A stretch of 64,000 bases of DNA from Halorubrum salinarum (GTDB taxonomy: Archaea > Halobacteriota > Halobacteria > Halobacteriales > Haloferacaceae). The stretch covers positions 992,001 to 1,056,000 of the forward strand of contig NZ_CP053941.1 of assembly GCF_013267195.1 (NCBI RefSeq), read 5' to 3'. Positions 35,235-43,729 of the stretch are shown in pieces. The first letter of the stretch is position 1. Each line of letters starts with the position of its first letter. The translations under genes and the position numbers were made by a program. Below the pieces are notes generated by a model. That model worked only from the letters and a program-made list of their open reading frames with translations, made no database searches and was not told the DNA's origin.

Positions 35235-35293
35235 CCTCGCCGACGCCGCGCCGACACGAGCCTTTTCTGCCGCGCCCGCGTAGGTCGACCCCC

Positions 35294-35968
35294 ATGGACG
35301 AGAAGACCGCCGAACTCCGCGACCTGTTCGTCGAGGCGACCGGCTCGGAGACGGTCACTGAACGCCAGGAGGCGGAGCGCGGGACCCTCGTCGACCGCGA
35401 CGATGAGTCTGTCGGCGAGGCGGTCCGCAATCTCGTCGCCGCGATGCGCGAGCGGTACGGCTTCTCGACGCCGCTCGGCGACGCCGCCTACGCGCTCGTC
35501 GCCCGCGCCCGGTTCGCGGACGAGGGCGACGAGTCGATCGCCGCAGCCCTGCGTGACGAACTGGACGACGGCGACGGCGACGTCGATCCCGACGAAATCG
35601 ACGCCGAGACCGTCCGAAAGGCCCGCCTCGACCTCCACCTCGTGCGCGAGTCGGACCGCGAGGTCGACGCGGGCGGGGACAGGGGGGGCGATCCCCCGTT
35701 CGCGTACGCCGACCTGAAGCGCCTGACTGCGGCCGGGAACTCGATCGTCGAGTGCGCCGAGGAGCTGGACGCGCAGCCGGACGCGGTCGCCCGGTACGCC
35801 GCGGTCGCGCGCACCGACATCGCCTCCACGCGGGCGAACGACCGGTTCCGCGACGCGTTCCGCGACCTGCTCACCGACGCCGACATCCAGGGGTCGCTCG
35901 CGAGCGACGCCCGCGAGGACGGCCTGCGCGAGGCGACAGAGGACATCGAGACGGACGTTTCCTTATAA
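35294..35968 (+). CDS. conditioned medium-induced protein 4 family
   Basis: The protein has 224 residues. The N-terminus MDEKTAELRDLFVEATGSE with TVTERQEAERGTL is the pattern of the haloarchaeal 'conditioned medium-induced protein 4' family (recalled). The protein is acidic, soluble and mostly helical; a later CAEELDAQPDAVARYAAVART segment could be a helix-turn-helix-like unit. Molecular function is not established. CCTTTTCTG lies 28 nt upstream: probably leaderless. Confidence 0.75.
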   Translation: MDEKTAELRDLFVEATGSETVTERQEAERGTLVDRDDESVGEAVRNLVAAMRERYGFSTPLGDAAYALVARARFADEGDESIAAALRDELDDGDGDVDPDEIDAETVRKARLDLHLVRESDREVDAGGDRGGDPPFAYADLKRLTAAGNSIVECAEELDAQPDAVARYAAVARTDIASTRANDRFRDAFRDLLTDADIQGSLASDAREDGLREATEDIETDVSL

Positions 35969-35987
35969 GTAGTCGGCCGCGGAGCGG

Positions 35988-36320
35988 TGACCGACACCGC
36001 CAACGCCCCAGCCGCTCGGTGATACGCAGTTGACGGTAGAACAACAGCGAACACCGTCAAAGCCCCAGCCGGGAGGACTCGCGCGGCTCGATGCGGTCCT
36101 CGTCGCTCGTTCCACTCGCTCCTGCGGTCCTTACATCGCCGTGCTTCGCCCTCCCGGCTGCCCTTTTGAATCCCGCCCCGCCCCGCACAGCGACCGCACC
36201 TCACGCCTCCCCAGCCTCGTCGGCCGGCCTCCGCTTCGCTCCGGCCGCCCGACTCCCTCGCGCGTGCGACTCGCGGCCTTCGGCCGCTCGCCGGCACGCG
36301 CCGTCGTTCATTTATAAGCG
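35988..36320 (-). repeat. structured dispersed repeat, copy 1 (candidate RNA or MITE-like element)
   Basis: This spacer shares long blocks with 44958-45335 in opposite orientation. CAA(A/C)GCCCCAGCCG occurs twice, 57 nt apart, at 36001-36014 and 36058-36071, exactly as in copy 2. Stems: 36067-36078 with 36148-36159 (12 bp, one wobble on the minus strand), outer TCAAAG 36057-36062 with 36164-36169, GCGCGTGC 36260-36267 with 36294-36301, and GCGGCC/GGCCGC inside it. A TATA-like TTATAAATG (minus strand, 36308-36317) sits at its 5' end if read on the minus strand. The strand given is the one favoured by wobble pairs. Confidence 0.75.
36306..36318 (+). promoter_or_regulatory. TATA box at the end of repeat copy 1
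   Basis: TTCATTTATAAGC ends the repeat and lies about 28 nt before the GTG of the Cas4-like gene, so it probably drives that gene as a leaderless transcript. The near-palindromic core also reads as TTATAAATG on the minus strand, facing into the repeat. Confidence 0.55.
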
Positions 36321-36340
36321 ATGACGCGACGAAACGCGGC

Positions 36341-37033
36341 GTGACCCTCGTCCCGTTCAGCGACCTGGCGCGCGCGGCGTACTGCCCCCGACAGCTCTAC
36401 TACGTGCGGCGCGACGACGAGCGCAGCGTGCCCTCGAAGGCGCGCGAGCGGATCGACCTCGCGTTCCGCTACGAGGAGTTGGCCGACGCGCCCGACCGAA
36501 CGCTCCAACAACTCCCGCTTCACCGATCAGCGGGCGCGTACCGCCGAAATCTGCGTCGGCTGCGCGAGCGCGACGAGTACGAGGCCCTCGTCGACCCCGC
36601 GACCGAGCGCGGCTTCCTCTCGGGCAAGGACTGTCACGGTACCGTTCACAAGGTGCTGGAGTTGGGCGAGGAGGGGAGCGATCCGGACGGCGCGGACTCC
36701 GCAACCGCGATTCCAACGCTCGTCTCGTCGGGGGAGCCCCCGGAGAACGGCGTCTGGGAGCCGCAGGCGGTCCGCGCCGTCGGGCTCGCGAAGGCGCTGG
36801 CGTGGGAGCGGGAACACGAGGTCGACCGCGCGCTGGTCGAGTACCCCGCGGTCGGGGTCGTCCGCGAGGTGCGGCTGACGACCCGGAAGAAGGCCGCGTA
36901 TCGCACGGCCCTCCGCGCGGCGCGGTCGATCGACGGCCCGCCGCCGCGCGTCGACGACGACCGCTGCGACGCCTGCGACTACGCCGCCGAGTGCGGCACG
37001 CGGCGACGGAGCCTGCGGTCGCTACTGGGGTGA
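36341..37033 (+). CDS. stand-alone Cas4-like / PD-(D/E)XK family protein
   Basis: The protein has 230 residues. FSDLARAAYCPRQLYYVRR at the N-terminus, the GVWEPQAVRAVGLAKALAWE helix, VEYPAVGVVREVRLT, and a C-terminal CDACDYAAEC give the Cas4/Dna2 layout with four cysteines for an iron-sulfur cluster. The nuclease triad is not obvious: where Cas4 has D and E-x-K the protein reads GKDCHGTVHKVLEL and TLVSSGEPPE. It may be inactive or use other residues. No cas genes or CRISPR array are in the window. GTG start, leaderless. Confidence 0.75.
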   Translation: MTLVPFSDLARAAYCPRQLYYVRRDDERSVPSKARERIDLAFRYEELADAPDRTLQQLPLHRSAGAYRRNLRRLRERDEYEALVDPATERGFLSGKDCHGTVHKVLELGEEGSDPDGADSATAIPTLVSSGEPPENGVWEPQAVRAVGLAKALAWEREHEVDRALVEYPAVGVVREVRLTTRKKAAYRTALRAARSIDGPPPRVDDDRCDACDYAAECGTRRRSLRSLLG

Positions 37034-37099
37034 GGCGCGTCGGGCGGCCGTGCCGGGCGGTCGAGCCGTGCGGTCGGCACCGCGCTCCGCGAGGCGCGC

Positions 37100-37588
37100 T
37101 CAGGGCGAAAAGGAAGTGCCGCAGTCGGTACAGGTGAACCGGAACCGCGCCTCGTCGGTGAGCTCCGTGTCGTGGACGCGCTCGCCGCCGCACTCGCGGC
37201 ACTCGACCACGGACCGGATCTGGTCCCAGTCGTGGCGCGCGCCCGGCGCGCCGATCGCCCAGGCGACCACCTCCTCGTCGGCGTCCTCGGGCACGAACCC
37301 GGACTGGAACTCGCCGGGGGCGAAGCGGATCGCCTCGTCGGGCCCGACCGTCACGCGCTCGCGGTCGCGGCCGACCTCGAACGTCGCGGTGCCCGAGCGG
37401 ACGTAGAATACCTCCTCTTGGTCGTCGTGCGTGTGGAGGCCGCCGGAGAAGGCGTCGCCGGGCGCGAGTTCGAAGTAGTTCATCGCGACGTGGTCGGTCC
37501 CGAGCGCGCGCGAGACCGGCTTCCGGATGTCGTGGACGCCCATGGGGTTCGTGACGACGTCGACGTCGTCGACCGCGACTCGCTCCAT
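37100..37588 (-). CDS. cupin protein with C-terminal zinc ribbon
   Basis: The protein has 162 residues. The cupin core (about 30-115) has GGLHTHDDQEEVFYV and FAPGEFQSGF, giving two His and a Glu as likely metal ligands. Residues about 128-160 form a zinc ribbon (CRECGG, CTDCGTSF). The fusion is compact and haloarchaeal in style; a sensing or dioxygenase role is possible but undetermined. GCGTTAGG lies 28 nt upstream on this strand. Confidence 0.82.
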   Translation of the reverse strand: MERVAVDDVDVVTNPMGVHDIRKPVSRALGTDHVAMNYFELAPGDAFSGGLHTHDDQEEVFYVRSGTATFEVGRDRERVTVGPDEAIRFAPGEFQSGFVPEDADEEVVAWAIGAPGARHDWDQIRSVVECRECGGERVHDTELTDEARFRFTCTDCGTSFSP

Positions 37589-37702
37589 GCGGGCCGGTCG
37601 CGAGGGACGCCCCTAACGCTGTCGGCGGTCGCGTCGAGGATCCGTCGGCGAAGCGCGCCTCGCAGTAACGATCGCTCGGTCAAACCTGACGCGACCCGGC
37701 AG

Positions 37703-37708
37703 TTTATA
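37703..37708 (+). promoter_or_regulatory. TATA box upstream of the LeuA/CimA-like gene
   Basis: AGTTTATACG predicts a transcription start near 37730. That is about 160 nt before the earliest usable start (TTG 37888) of the enzyme. Two short ORFs begin near the predicted start: ATG 37727 (14 codons) and ATG 37737 (26 codons). A GGAGG lies at 37762-37766. Confidence 0.5.
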
Positions 37709-37887
37709 CGTGTGTGTGTCGTCCGCATGGGCACGAATGACGCGAGACACTCGCGATCGTTCGGAGGATAGAGGAAGTCGCCTCGCGGCGGCTGGCCGCG
37801 AAATTCTCCGGCGATAACGACGACGGGGCACGACCGCCCCGCGGCGGCACCGACCCCGAGACCACCGCAGAGCCGACGGACTCCCTT

Positions 37888-39450
37888 TTGACCCGAACAC
37901 CGCTCACAGACCTCGACGAGGTACAGCTGTTAGACACCACCCTGCGCGACGGCGAACAGATGCCGGGCGTCTCGCTGACGCCCGGTGAGAAGGTCCGCGT
38001 CGCCCGCGAGCTCGACGCCGCGGGCGTCCACCTGATCGAGGCCGGCTCGGCGTGTACCTCGGAAGGCGAGCGCGAGGCGATCCGGCGCGTCGCCGACGAG
38101 GGGCTGGACGCGACGGTGACGAGCTTCGCCCGCGGGGTGAAACGCGACGTGGACCACGCGCTCGGCTGCGGCGTCGACGGCGTGAACCTCGTCGTCCCCG
38201 CCTCCGACAAGCACGTCGAGACGAAGGTGGGCTCGACCCGCGACGAGGTCGTCGAGACGACCGTCGAGCTCGTCGAGCACGCGAAGGACCACGGGCTGTG
38301 GGTCGAGGTGCTCGGCGAGGACGGCTCGCGGGCCGACCTCGACTACCTCGAACGCCTGCTCGGCGCCGGCCTCGACGCCGGCGCCGACCGGATCTGCTAC
38401 TGCGACACGGTCGGGGCGGCCGACCCCGAGCGCACCGCCCGGGTCGTCTCGCGGCTCGCCGACCTCGGCCCGACGAGCCTCCACACCCACGACGACCTCG
38501 GGTTCGGGCTGGCGAACGTCCACGCGGGGCTGAAGGCGGGCGCCGACACCGTCCACGGCACCGTCCTCGGCGTGGGCGAGCGCGCCGGCAACGTCGCCCT
38601 CGAAGAGGTCGCGATCGCGCTCGGCGAGTCGTACGGCGTCGACACCGTCGACCTCTCGCGGCTCTACCGGCTCTGCCGGACCGTCTCCGAGGCGACCGGT
38701 GTCGCGCTCCCGCCGAACAAGGCCGTCTGCGGCGCCAACGCCTTCGCCCACGAGTCCGGGATCCACACCGACGGGACGCTGAAGGACGGGACGATGTACG
38801 AGCCGTACCCGCCGGAGACGGTCGGGCGCGAGCGCCGGCTCGTCCTCGGCAAGCACGCGGGCCGCGCCGGGGTGAAGGCCGCGCTCGCCGAGCACGACGT
38901 GGCGGTCGACGACGACGAGCTGCGCGAGGTCGTCGCCCGCGTCAAGGAGCTGGGCGAGCGCGGCAAGCGCGTCACCGACGCCGACCTGCTCGCGATCGCC
39001 GACGACGTGCGGGGGCGCGAGCGCGAGCGCCACGTCGAGCTCGTCGACCTCTCGGCGACCTCCGGCGGCAACCTCCCGACCGCCTCGGTGCGGCTCCGCG
39101 TCGGCGACGAGGAGCGCGTCGCCTCGGGCACCGGCGCCGGTCCCGTCGACGCCGGGTTGGAGGCGGTCCGCGCGGCGCTTTCGGGCGACGGGAGCGGCGA
39201 GGAGGGGACGGACGGCGGCGTCGCCTTCGACCTCGACTCCTACCACGTCGACGCGATCACGGGCGGCACGGACGCGGTCGTCACCGTCGAGGTCGACCTC
39301 TCGCGGGGCGACCGCTCGGTGAGCGTCTCGGCGTCGGACGCGGACATCACCCGCGCGAGCGTCGTCGGGATGGTCGACGGGCTCGACCGCCTGCTCGCGG
39401 CCGAGGCCGACGTCGCGGACGCCGAGCCGGGCGCGGTCGCCGACGACTGA
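37888..39450 (+). CDS. 2-isopropylmalate synthase / (R)-citramalate synthase family enzyme
   Basis: The protein has 520 residues from TTG 37888. The HMGL-like TIM barrel has LLDTTLRDGEQMPGVSL, CYCDTVGAADP, SLHTHDDLGFG and GERAGNVALEE. A C-terminal LeuA regulatory dimer domain (about 390-500) follows. It condenses acetyl-CoA with 2-oxoisovalerate or pyruvate in leucine or isoleucine synthesis; the substrate is not fixed by what I can see. The threonine deaminase gene lies 4.3 kb downstream. The frame stays open upstream to 37741 without a start codon, so the N-terminus may be longer through a frameshift. Confidence 0.88.
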   Translation: MTRTPLTDLDEVQLLDTTLRDGEQMPGVSLTPGEKVRVARELDAAGVHLIEAGSACTSEGEREAIRRVADEGLDATVTSFARGVKRDVDHALGCGVDGVNLVVPASDKHVETKVGSTRDEVVETTVELVEHAKDHGLWVEVLGEDGSRADLDYLERLLGAGLDAGADRICYCDTVGAADPERTARVVSRLADLGPTSLHTHDDLGFGLANVHAGLKAGADTVHGTVLGVGERAGNVALEEVAIALGESYGVDTVDLSRLYRLCRTVSEATGVALPPNKAVCGANAFAHESGIHTDGTLKDGTMYEPYPPETVGRERRLVLGKHAGRAGVKAALAEHDVAVDDDELREVVARVKELGERGKRVTDADLLAIADDVRGRERERHVELVDLSATSGGNLPTASVRLRVGDEERVASGTGAGPVDAGLEAVRAALSGDGSGEEGTDGGVAFDLDSYHVDAITGGTDAVVTVEVDLSRGDRSVSVSASDADITRASVVGMVDGLDRLLAAEADVADAEPGAVADD

Positions 39451-39498
39451 CGCCGGCGTCTGACGAGGTTTTTACCCGATGGCGTCCGATCTCGGGGT

Positions 39499-39810
39499 GT
39501 GAGCGTCGTCGTCGCGATCAAGCCGTCCGCGCGCAAGCGGAACGCGAAGGTGGGCCGGCTCGTCTTCGAGGACGGGCCGCGCCACGCCTTCGAGAGCCGC
39601 GCGGCCGCCGAGCGGTGGGCGGACGACCTCTCGGCGGGCGACGGCCACGTCTGGGTCGCGAGCGCGCACCCCCGAGACGACGGCGACGCGGACTGTTACC
39701 TCGTCTCCCGGGCCACGAACGCGAAGCTGGAGGCGGCGTACGACAAGCGCCGCCGGCGGCTCAGGGGCGACCCGGGCTCCGAACAGGAGTCGCTCGGCGG
39801 CGAGCCCTGA
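39499..39810 (+). CDS. conserved haloarchaeal protein, DUF7508-like small basic/acidic protein
   Basis: The protein has 103 residues from GTG 39499. MSVVVAIKPSARKRNAKVGR is followed by a RHAFESRAAAERWADDLS segment and a YLVSRATNAKLEAAYDKRRR helix. The mixed basic helix could touch nucleic acid, but no known domain is recognised (the DUF label is a guess). GGTTTTTACCC lies 27 nt upstream: leaderless. Confidence 0.65.
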   Translation: MSVVVAIKPSARKRNAKVGRLVFEDGPRHAFESRAAAERWADDLSAGDGHVWVASAHPRDDGDADCYLVSRATNAKLEAAYDKRRRRLRGDPGSEQESLGGEP

Positions 39811-39861
39811 CCCGCGGTCCCTCGCCCGCGGGCGGGTCGGCGCTAGCCCCTTCGCTCGCCG

Positions 39862-40239
39862 CTACTCGTCTCCGCCCGGGTCGCCGACCACGTCGTCCTC
39901 GAACCCGGCGACCGCCTCCATCACCGCCTCGCGGTCGGCGTCGTCGACGTCGAAGGCCCGCAGCGCCTCGTCGAGGTGCGTCGCGACGACCTCGAACTCC
40001 GCGTCGGTTATCGCCAGCTCCTCGTGCGCGGTCGCCATCTCCTCGCCCTCGTACTGCATCGGCCCGCCGGTGACGGCGCTCAGGAACTTGGTCTGGTGCG
40101 AGCGCTGGTCGGCCATGTCCACGTCGTCGAAGTAGTGGTTCACCCGGTCGTCGTCGAGCACCCGGTCGTAGAACTCGTTGACGACCGCGCCGATGGCCGG
40201 TTCGCCGCCGAGGCGTTCGTACAGCGTCTCGTTCGACAT
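39862..40239 (-). CDS. group 1 truncated haemoglobin
   Basis: The protein has 125 residues. LYERLGGEPAIGAVVNEFYDRVL begins the fold; HEELAITDAEFEVVATHL contains the proximal histidine region (H-E-E-L) and FL near GGPMQYEG fits the group I pattern. It should bind haem and O2 or NO in the cytoplasm. Encoded alone between two convergent or same-strand neighbours. Confidence 0.9.
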   Translation of the reverse strand: MSNETLYERLGGEPAIGAVVNEFYDRVLDDDRVNHYFDDVDMADQRSHQTKFLSAVTGGPMQYEGEEMATAHEELAITDAEFEVVATHLDEALRAFDVDDADREAVMEAVAGFEDDVVGDPGGDE

Positions 40240-40308
40240 ACGTCGGCGACGGCCGCCGGCCGTATCACTGTTCCCCTGCGGGACGGGCGTCTCTCCCGCG
40301 GCACCGTC

Positions 40309-41745
40309 TCACGGCGAGTCGTCCGTGGGCGCGCCGTCGCCGGCGGGTGCGTCGGGGTCGGTGCCCGGTCCGGACCCGCGGGCGTCCATCATGTCCGCGG
40401 CGCGGGTCGCCCAGTCCGTGTAACGGAAGCCCGCGGCGACGACGAGCGCCATCCAGGCGTACGCGGCGGACACCCCGACGTACGCGCCGGTCGGGCCGAG
40501 GCCGGCGGTGCGGCCGAGAACCCACGAGAGGCCCAAGAACAGTCCGAACATGGCCGAGACGCGCGCGACGAGGGGGATCCGCGTCTCGCTGGCGCCCTGG
40601 AGCGAGCCGGAGAGCGCGGAGAAGCAGGCGAGGGCGGCGCCGGCGACGCCGTACACCCGCGCGAAGTCGACCGCGGACGCGACCGTCGCCGCGTCGTCGG
40701 TGAATATCGGCACGATCCGCGGCGCGGCGACGACGAGCCCGAGCCCGATCGAACCGACCGTGAGCACGCCGAGGCCCGCGACGGCCCACCCGTTGAACCG
40801 CGCGGCCTCCGGGTCGCCCTCGCCGAGCGCCTGGCCGACGAGCACCGACGCCGCCACGTTGTAGCCGCGCGAGAGCGGGCCGGTCACCTGCTGGTAGACG
40901 CGGCGGCCGATCTGGAAGCCGGCGTTGACCGTCTCGCCGAAGCCTAAGAGGAGCGCGTTGAACGGAAACTCCGCGATCTCGGAGCCGAACCCCTCCAGGA
41001 CGCGGGGCGCGCTCACGACGAGGAGCTGTTTCGCGATCGTGAGGTCGCGCGGCCACGCGAACTCCGCGTCGGTCCACGAGCCCCAGATGGCGAAACAGAG
41101 CAGTCCGGCGGTGAGGACGTTCGCGCCCGCGGTCGCGAGGCCGACGCCGAGGACGTCGAGCCGCGGGAGCCCGAACAGCCCGAGCCCGAGCGTCACCGAC
41201 CCCGCGATGTTGACGGAGTTGGCGGCGATGTTGACGTACATCGGGGTCCGGGTATCGCCGGTCCCCTGGAGCGCGCGGGCGCCGACGAGGGCGACGTGCC
41301 GCGCCGGCGCGGTGGCGAACACGATCGCGAGGTACGTCGAGCCGAGGTCGACGACCGCGGGCGAGGTGCGCTCGCCGACGAGCCGGCCGAACACGCCGAT
41401 CGCGAACTCGCCGAAAAGAAAGCCGAAGAGGACGAACGGGATCCCGGCGAGCGCGCCGAGCAGGATCGCCTGCGTCACCGCCTCGTCGCGGTTCTCCGCC
41501 GCGCCCGCGCCGGTGTCCTGCGAGGAGAGCGCGATGGCGCCGCCGCCGAGGCCGAGGCCGATCCGCAGCGGGAACCGGGCGTACAGGTCGGCGAGCCCGA
41601 TGGCGACGACGGCGGCCGGCGAGAACAGCGCGGTGACGAGGACGTCCGTCGTCCGCATCGCGGTGCGGAACGTCTGTTCGGCCATGACGGGCCACGCGAG
41701 CGAGAACACGCGCCTCCAGACGCGCCGCAGCCGCGGGAAGTCCAT
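40309..41745 (-). CDS. MATE family efflux transporter
   Basis: The protein has 478 residues with about twelve hydrophobic helices. WPVMAEQTFRTAMRTTDVLVTAL and the mirror-image VLEGFGSEIAEFPFNALLLGFG segment show the two MATE halves; GYNVAASVLVGQALGEGDPE is characteristic. It exports cationic compounds using Na+ or H+. GTTTTTACG lies 28 nt before the ATG on this strand, at the tail of the neighbouring kinase gene. Confidence 0.92.
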   Translation of the reverse strand: MDFPRLRRVWRRVFSLAWPVMAEQTFRTAMRTTDVLVTALFSPAAVVAIGLADLYARFPLRIGLGLGGGAIALSSQDTGAGAAENRDEAVTQAILLGALAGIPFVLFGFLFGEFAIGVFGRLVGERTSPAVVDLGSTYLAIVFATAPARHVALVGARALQGTGDTRTPMYVNIAANSVNIAGSVTLGLGLFGLPRLDVLGVGLATAGANVLTAGLLCFAIWGSWTDAEFAWPRDLTIAKQLLVVSAPRVLEGFGSEIAEFPFNALLLGFGETVNAGFQIGRRVYQQVTGPLSRGYNVAASVLVGQALGEGDPEAARFNGWAVAGLGVLTVGSIGLGLVVAAPRIVPIFTDDAATVASAVDFARVYGVAGAALACFSALSGSLQGASETRIPLVARVSAMFGLFLGLSWVLGRTAGLGPTGAYVGVSAAYAWMALVVAAGFRYTDWATRAADMMDARGSGPGTDPDAPAGDGAPTDDSP

Positions 41746-41774
41746 CTGTCGTCCGGGACGGTCGCCCGCGGTTT

Positions 41775-42893
41775 TTACGTGTCGGAGCCGGTCGAGCCGG
41801 CCGGTGCGTGCGGGAGCGTCACCACGAAGCGCGCGCCACCGAGGGGCGACTCGCCGGGGGCGAGGGACCCGCCGTACGCCTCGGCGAGCGTGGCGACCAG
41901 CCGCAGGCCGCTGACGCCGCCGTCCGGGTCCGCAGCCGACCGATCGTCGGCGAAGAACGACCCGTCTCGAATCTCCGGCGGGAGTCCCGAGCCGTCGTCC
42001 TCGACGACGAGCGCGACCTCGTCGTCTGCGACGGCGACGCCGTCCGCGAGCGCGTCGCCGTCGGCGCCGACCCGGACCGCGACGCGGACGGTGACGTCCC
42101 GGCCGCCGTGTTCGATCGCGTTCTCGACGAGGTTGTGGACGACCGAGCGCACGCCGTCGTTGGCCGCGACGGGCGCCGCCTCCGGCAGGTCGGCCTCAAC
42201 CGTCGTGGACTCGCCGTCCGCGACGCTCGCCAGCACGCCCCGCGTCGTCTCCGCGAGGTCGACGCGGCTGGAGTCCGCGTCGCCGAGGATCGCGTCCGCG
42301 ACCGCGCTCGTCGCCTCGATGCGGTCGAGCCCCTCGTCGGCCTTCGCGGCCACCACCGCGGCGTGGTCGTCGCCGTCGGACTCGGCCGCGAGCAGGTCCG
42401 CGTAGCCGTGGATCGTCGAGAGGTCGTTGCGGAGGTCGTGACGGAGGAGGTGGTTCACGAACGAGACGGCCCGGACGGCGTCGCGCGCACGGCGGGCCTC
42501 GGCCGCCTGCCGGACCGCGTAGTACCCGGCCGTCGCGCCGCCGAGGCTCCCGGCGCCGGCGGCGACGAGCATCGGGAACAGCGGCTCGACGAGCGGCCGC
42601 CCCTCGGCGACGCGGACCGCGAGCGTGGCGGCGAAGGCGCCGACGGCGAGGACGGTGCCGGCGGCGGCCCACCGCGCCACCCGCCACTCCTCGGTCGGGG
42701 AGAGGTCACGCGCGGCGATCCGGCGGCCCGTGACGATCACGGCGACAGCGATCCCGCCGTCGAGCGCCAGCGCCAGCAGCGGCCCCGCGGCCCCCGACAC
42801 GGCGCCGATTTCGGTGCCGTGGTGGATGACGGCGGCGACGAGGGTCCCGACGCCGAGCGCGGAGACGGCGTGGGACCCTCGAAAGGTCGACAT
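41775..42893 (-). CDS. membrane-bound histidine kinase
   Basis: The protein has 372 residues. About four hydrophobic helices (residues 8-125) form the N-terminal membrane domain. The kinase part has the haloarchaeal H-box NHLLRHDLRNDLSTIHGY, N-box VVHNLVENAIEHGG and G box VEDDGSGLPPEI, ending near GARFVVTLPHA. The sensed signal is unknown. The open frame continues to 43496 but the ATG at 42891-42893 gives the membrane start MSTFRGSHAV. Confidence 0.85.
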   Translation of the reverse strand: MSTFRGSHAVSALGVGTLVAAVIHHGTEIGAVSGAAGPLLALALDGGIAVAVIVTGRRIAARDLSPTEEWRVARWAAAGTVLAVGAFAATLAVRVAEGRPLVEPLFPMLVAAGAGSLGGATAGYYAVRQAAEARRARDAVRAVSFVNHLLRHDLRNDLSTIHGYADLLAAESDGDDHAAVVAAKADEGLDRIEATSAVADAILGDADSSRVDLAETTRGVLASVADGESTTVEADLPEAAPVAANDGVRSVVHNLVENAIEHGGRDVTVRVAVRVGADGDALADGVAVADDEVALVVEDDGSGLPPEIRDGSFFADDRSAADPDGGVSGLRLVATLAEAYGGSLAPGESPLGGARFVVTLPHAPAGSTGSDT

Positions 42894-43052
42894 TGTGGGA
42901 AACAGCGAGGTGACGAGCAAAGTCGTTCCGGATCGGCGAGCGCCCGGCGGCGACGCGGTCCGCGCGGTGGGCGAATCTGGAGGGGTCGGCGAGGCGGACG
43001 CCGACAGCGGGCGCGGCCGAACGTTGAAACCCGCGAGCGACCCATCGATCCC

Positions 43053-43460
43053 ATGGACGTCTTCGTGTACGGGACGCTGACCGAACCGGAGCGGGTCGCC
43101 GAGGTCGTCGACTCGTTCGTCTTCGTCGGGCCGGCGACCCTCGACGGCCTCCGGCTCGTGGAGGGGCGGTACCCGACGCTCGCGCCGGGCGGCGAGACCG
43201 CCGGACGGCTCCTCCGGACGGAGGCGGTCGACGCGCTCGACGCGTACGAGGACGTGGACGGCGGCCTGTACGTCCGCGAGGCCGTGCCGCTCGACGCGCC
43301 GGACGACTACCCGGACACCGCCGCGGTGTACGTCGGCGACCCCGACCGCCTCGACGCGGACGCGGCGTGGCCCGGGACCGGACCGTTTCCGGACCGGGTG
43401 CGGACGGTGCTCGACGACCGCGACGTGCGGGTGCGGCTGACCCCCCGAGATCCCGTCTGA
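43053..43460 (+). CDS. gamma-glutamylcyclotransferase-like (AIG2/GGCT) protein
   Basis: The protein has 135 residues. It begins MDVFVYGTLTEPERV, the conserved GGCT/AIG2 YGTL loop that binds the gamma-glutamyl group, and has LDAYEDVDGGLYVRE with the catalytic-type Glu. It should cleave or form a gamma-glutamyl derivative; haloarchaea use gamma-glutamylcysteine as their thiol, which makes that a plausible substrate. Divergent from the kinase gene. Confidence 0.85.
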   Translation: MDVFVYGTLTEPERVAEVVDSFVFVGPATLDGLRLVEGRYPTLAPGGETAGRLLRTEAVDALDAYEDVDGGLYVREAVPLDAPDDYPDTAAVYVGDPDRLDADAAWPGTGPFPDRVRTVLDDRDVRVRLTPRDPV

Positions 43461-43729
43461 CGGGCGGATGACGACGCCGCAGTCGTGCGGTTTCACTTTC
43501 GCTCTGGTAGCCTCACCTTTTTGTATTCCCGTCGCCTCGTTTCACTCGCACGTCACACGCGTGCATTCCCCCCCCTTTACCACCGCGAGCGACCGCGCCG
43601 TCGACCCGCATCCGCGGCCCGGATCGGCGGCGTCGGCCCTCGCGGCGACCGCGACGCGGCGGTCGCGCGCCGCGTTCCCCCTGGCGTCCGACCGGAACCG
43701 ATTAGCGGTCGGCGCGGCGACGAGGTGGC

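Noticed and set aside
36341-37033. Part of a CRISPR-Cas locus
   Set aside because: No other cas gene or repeat-spacer array is visible within 64 kb.
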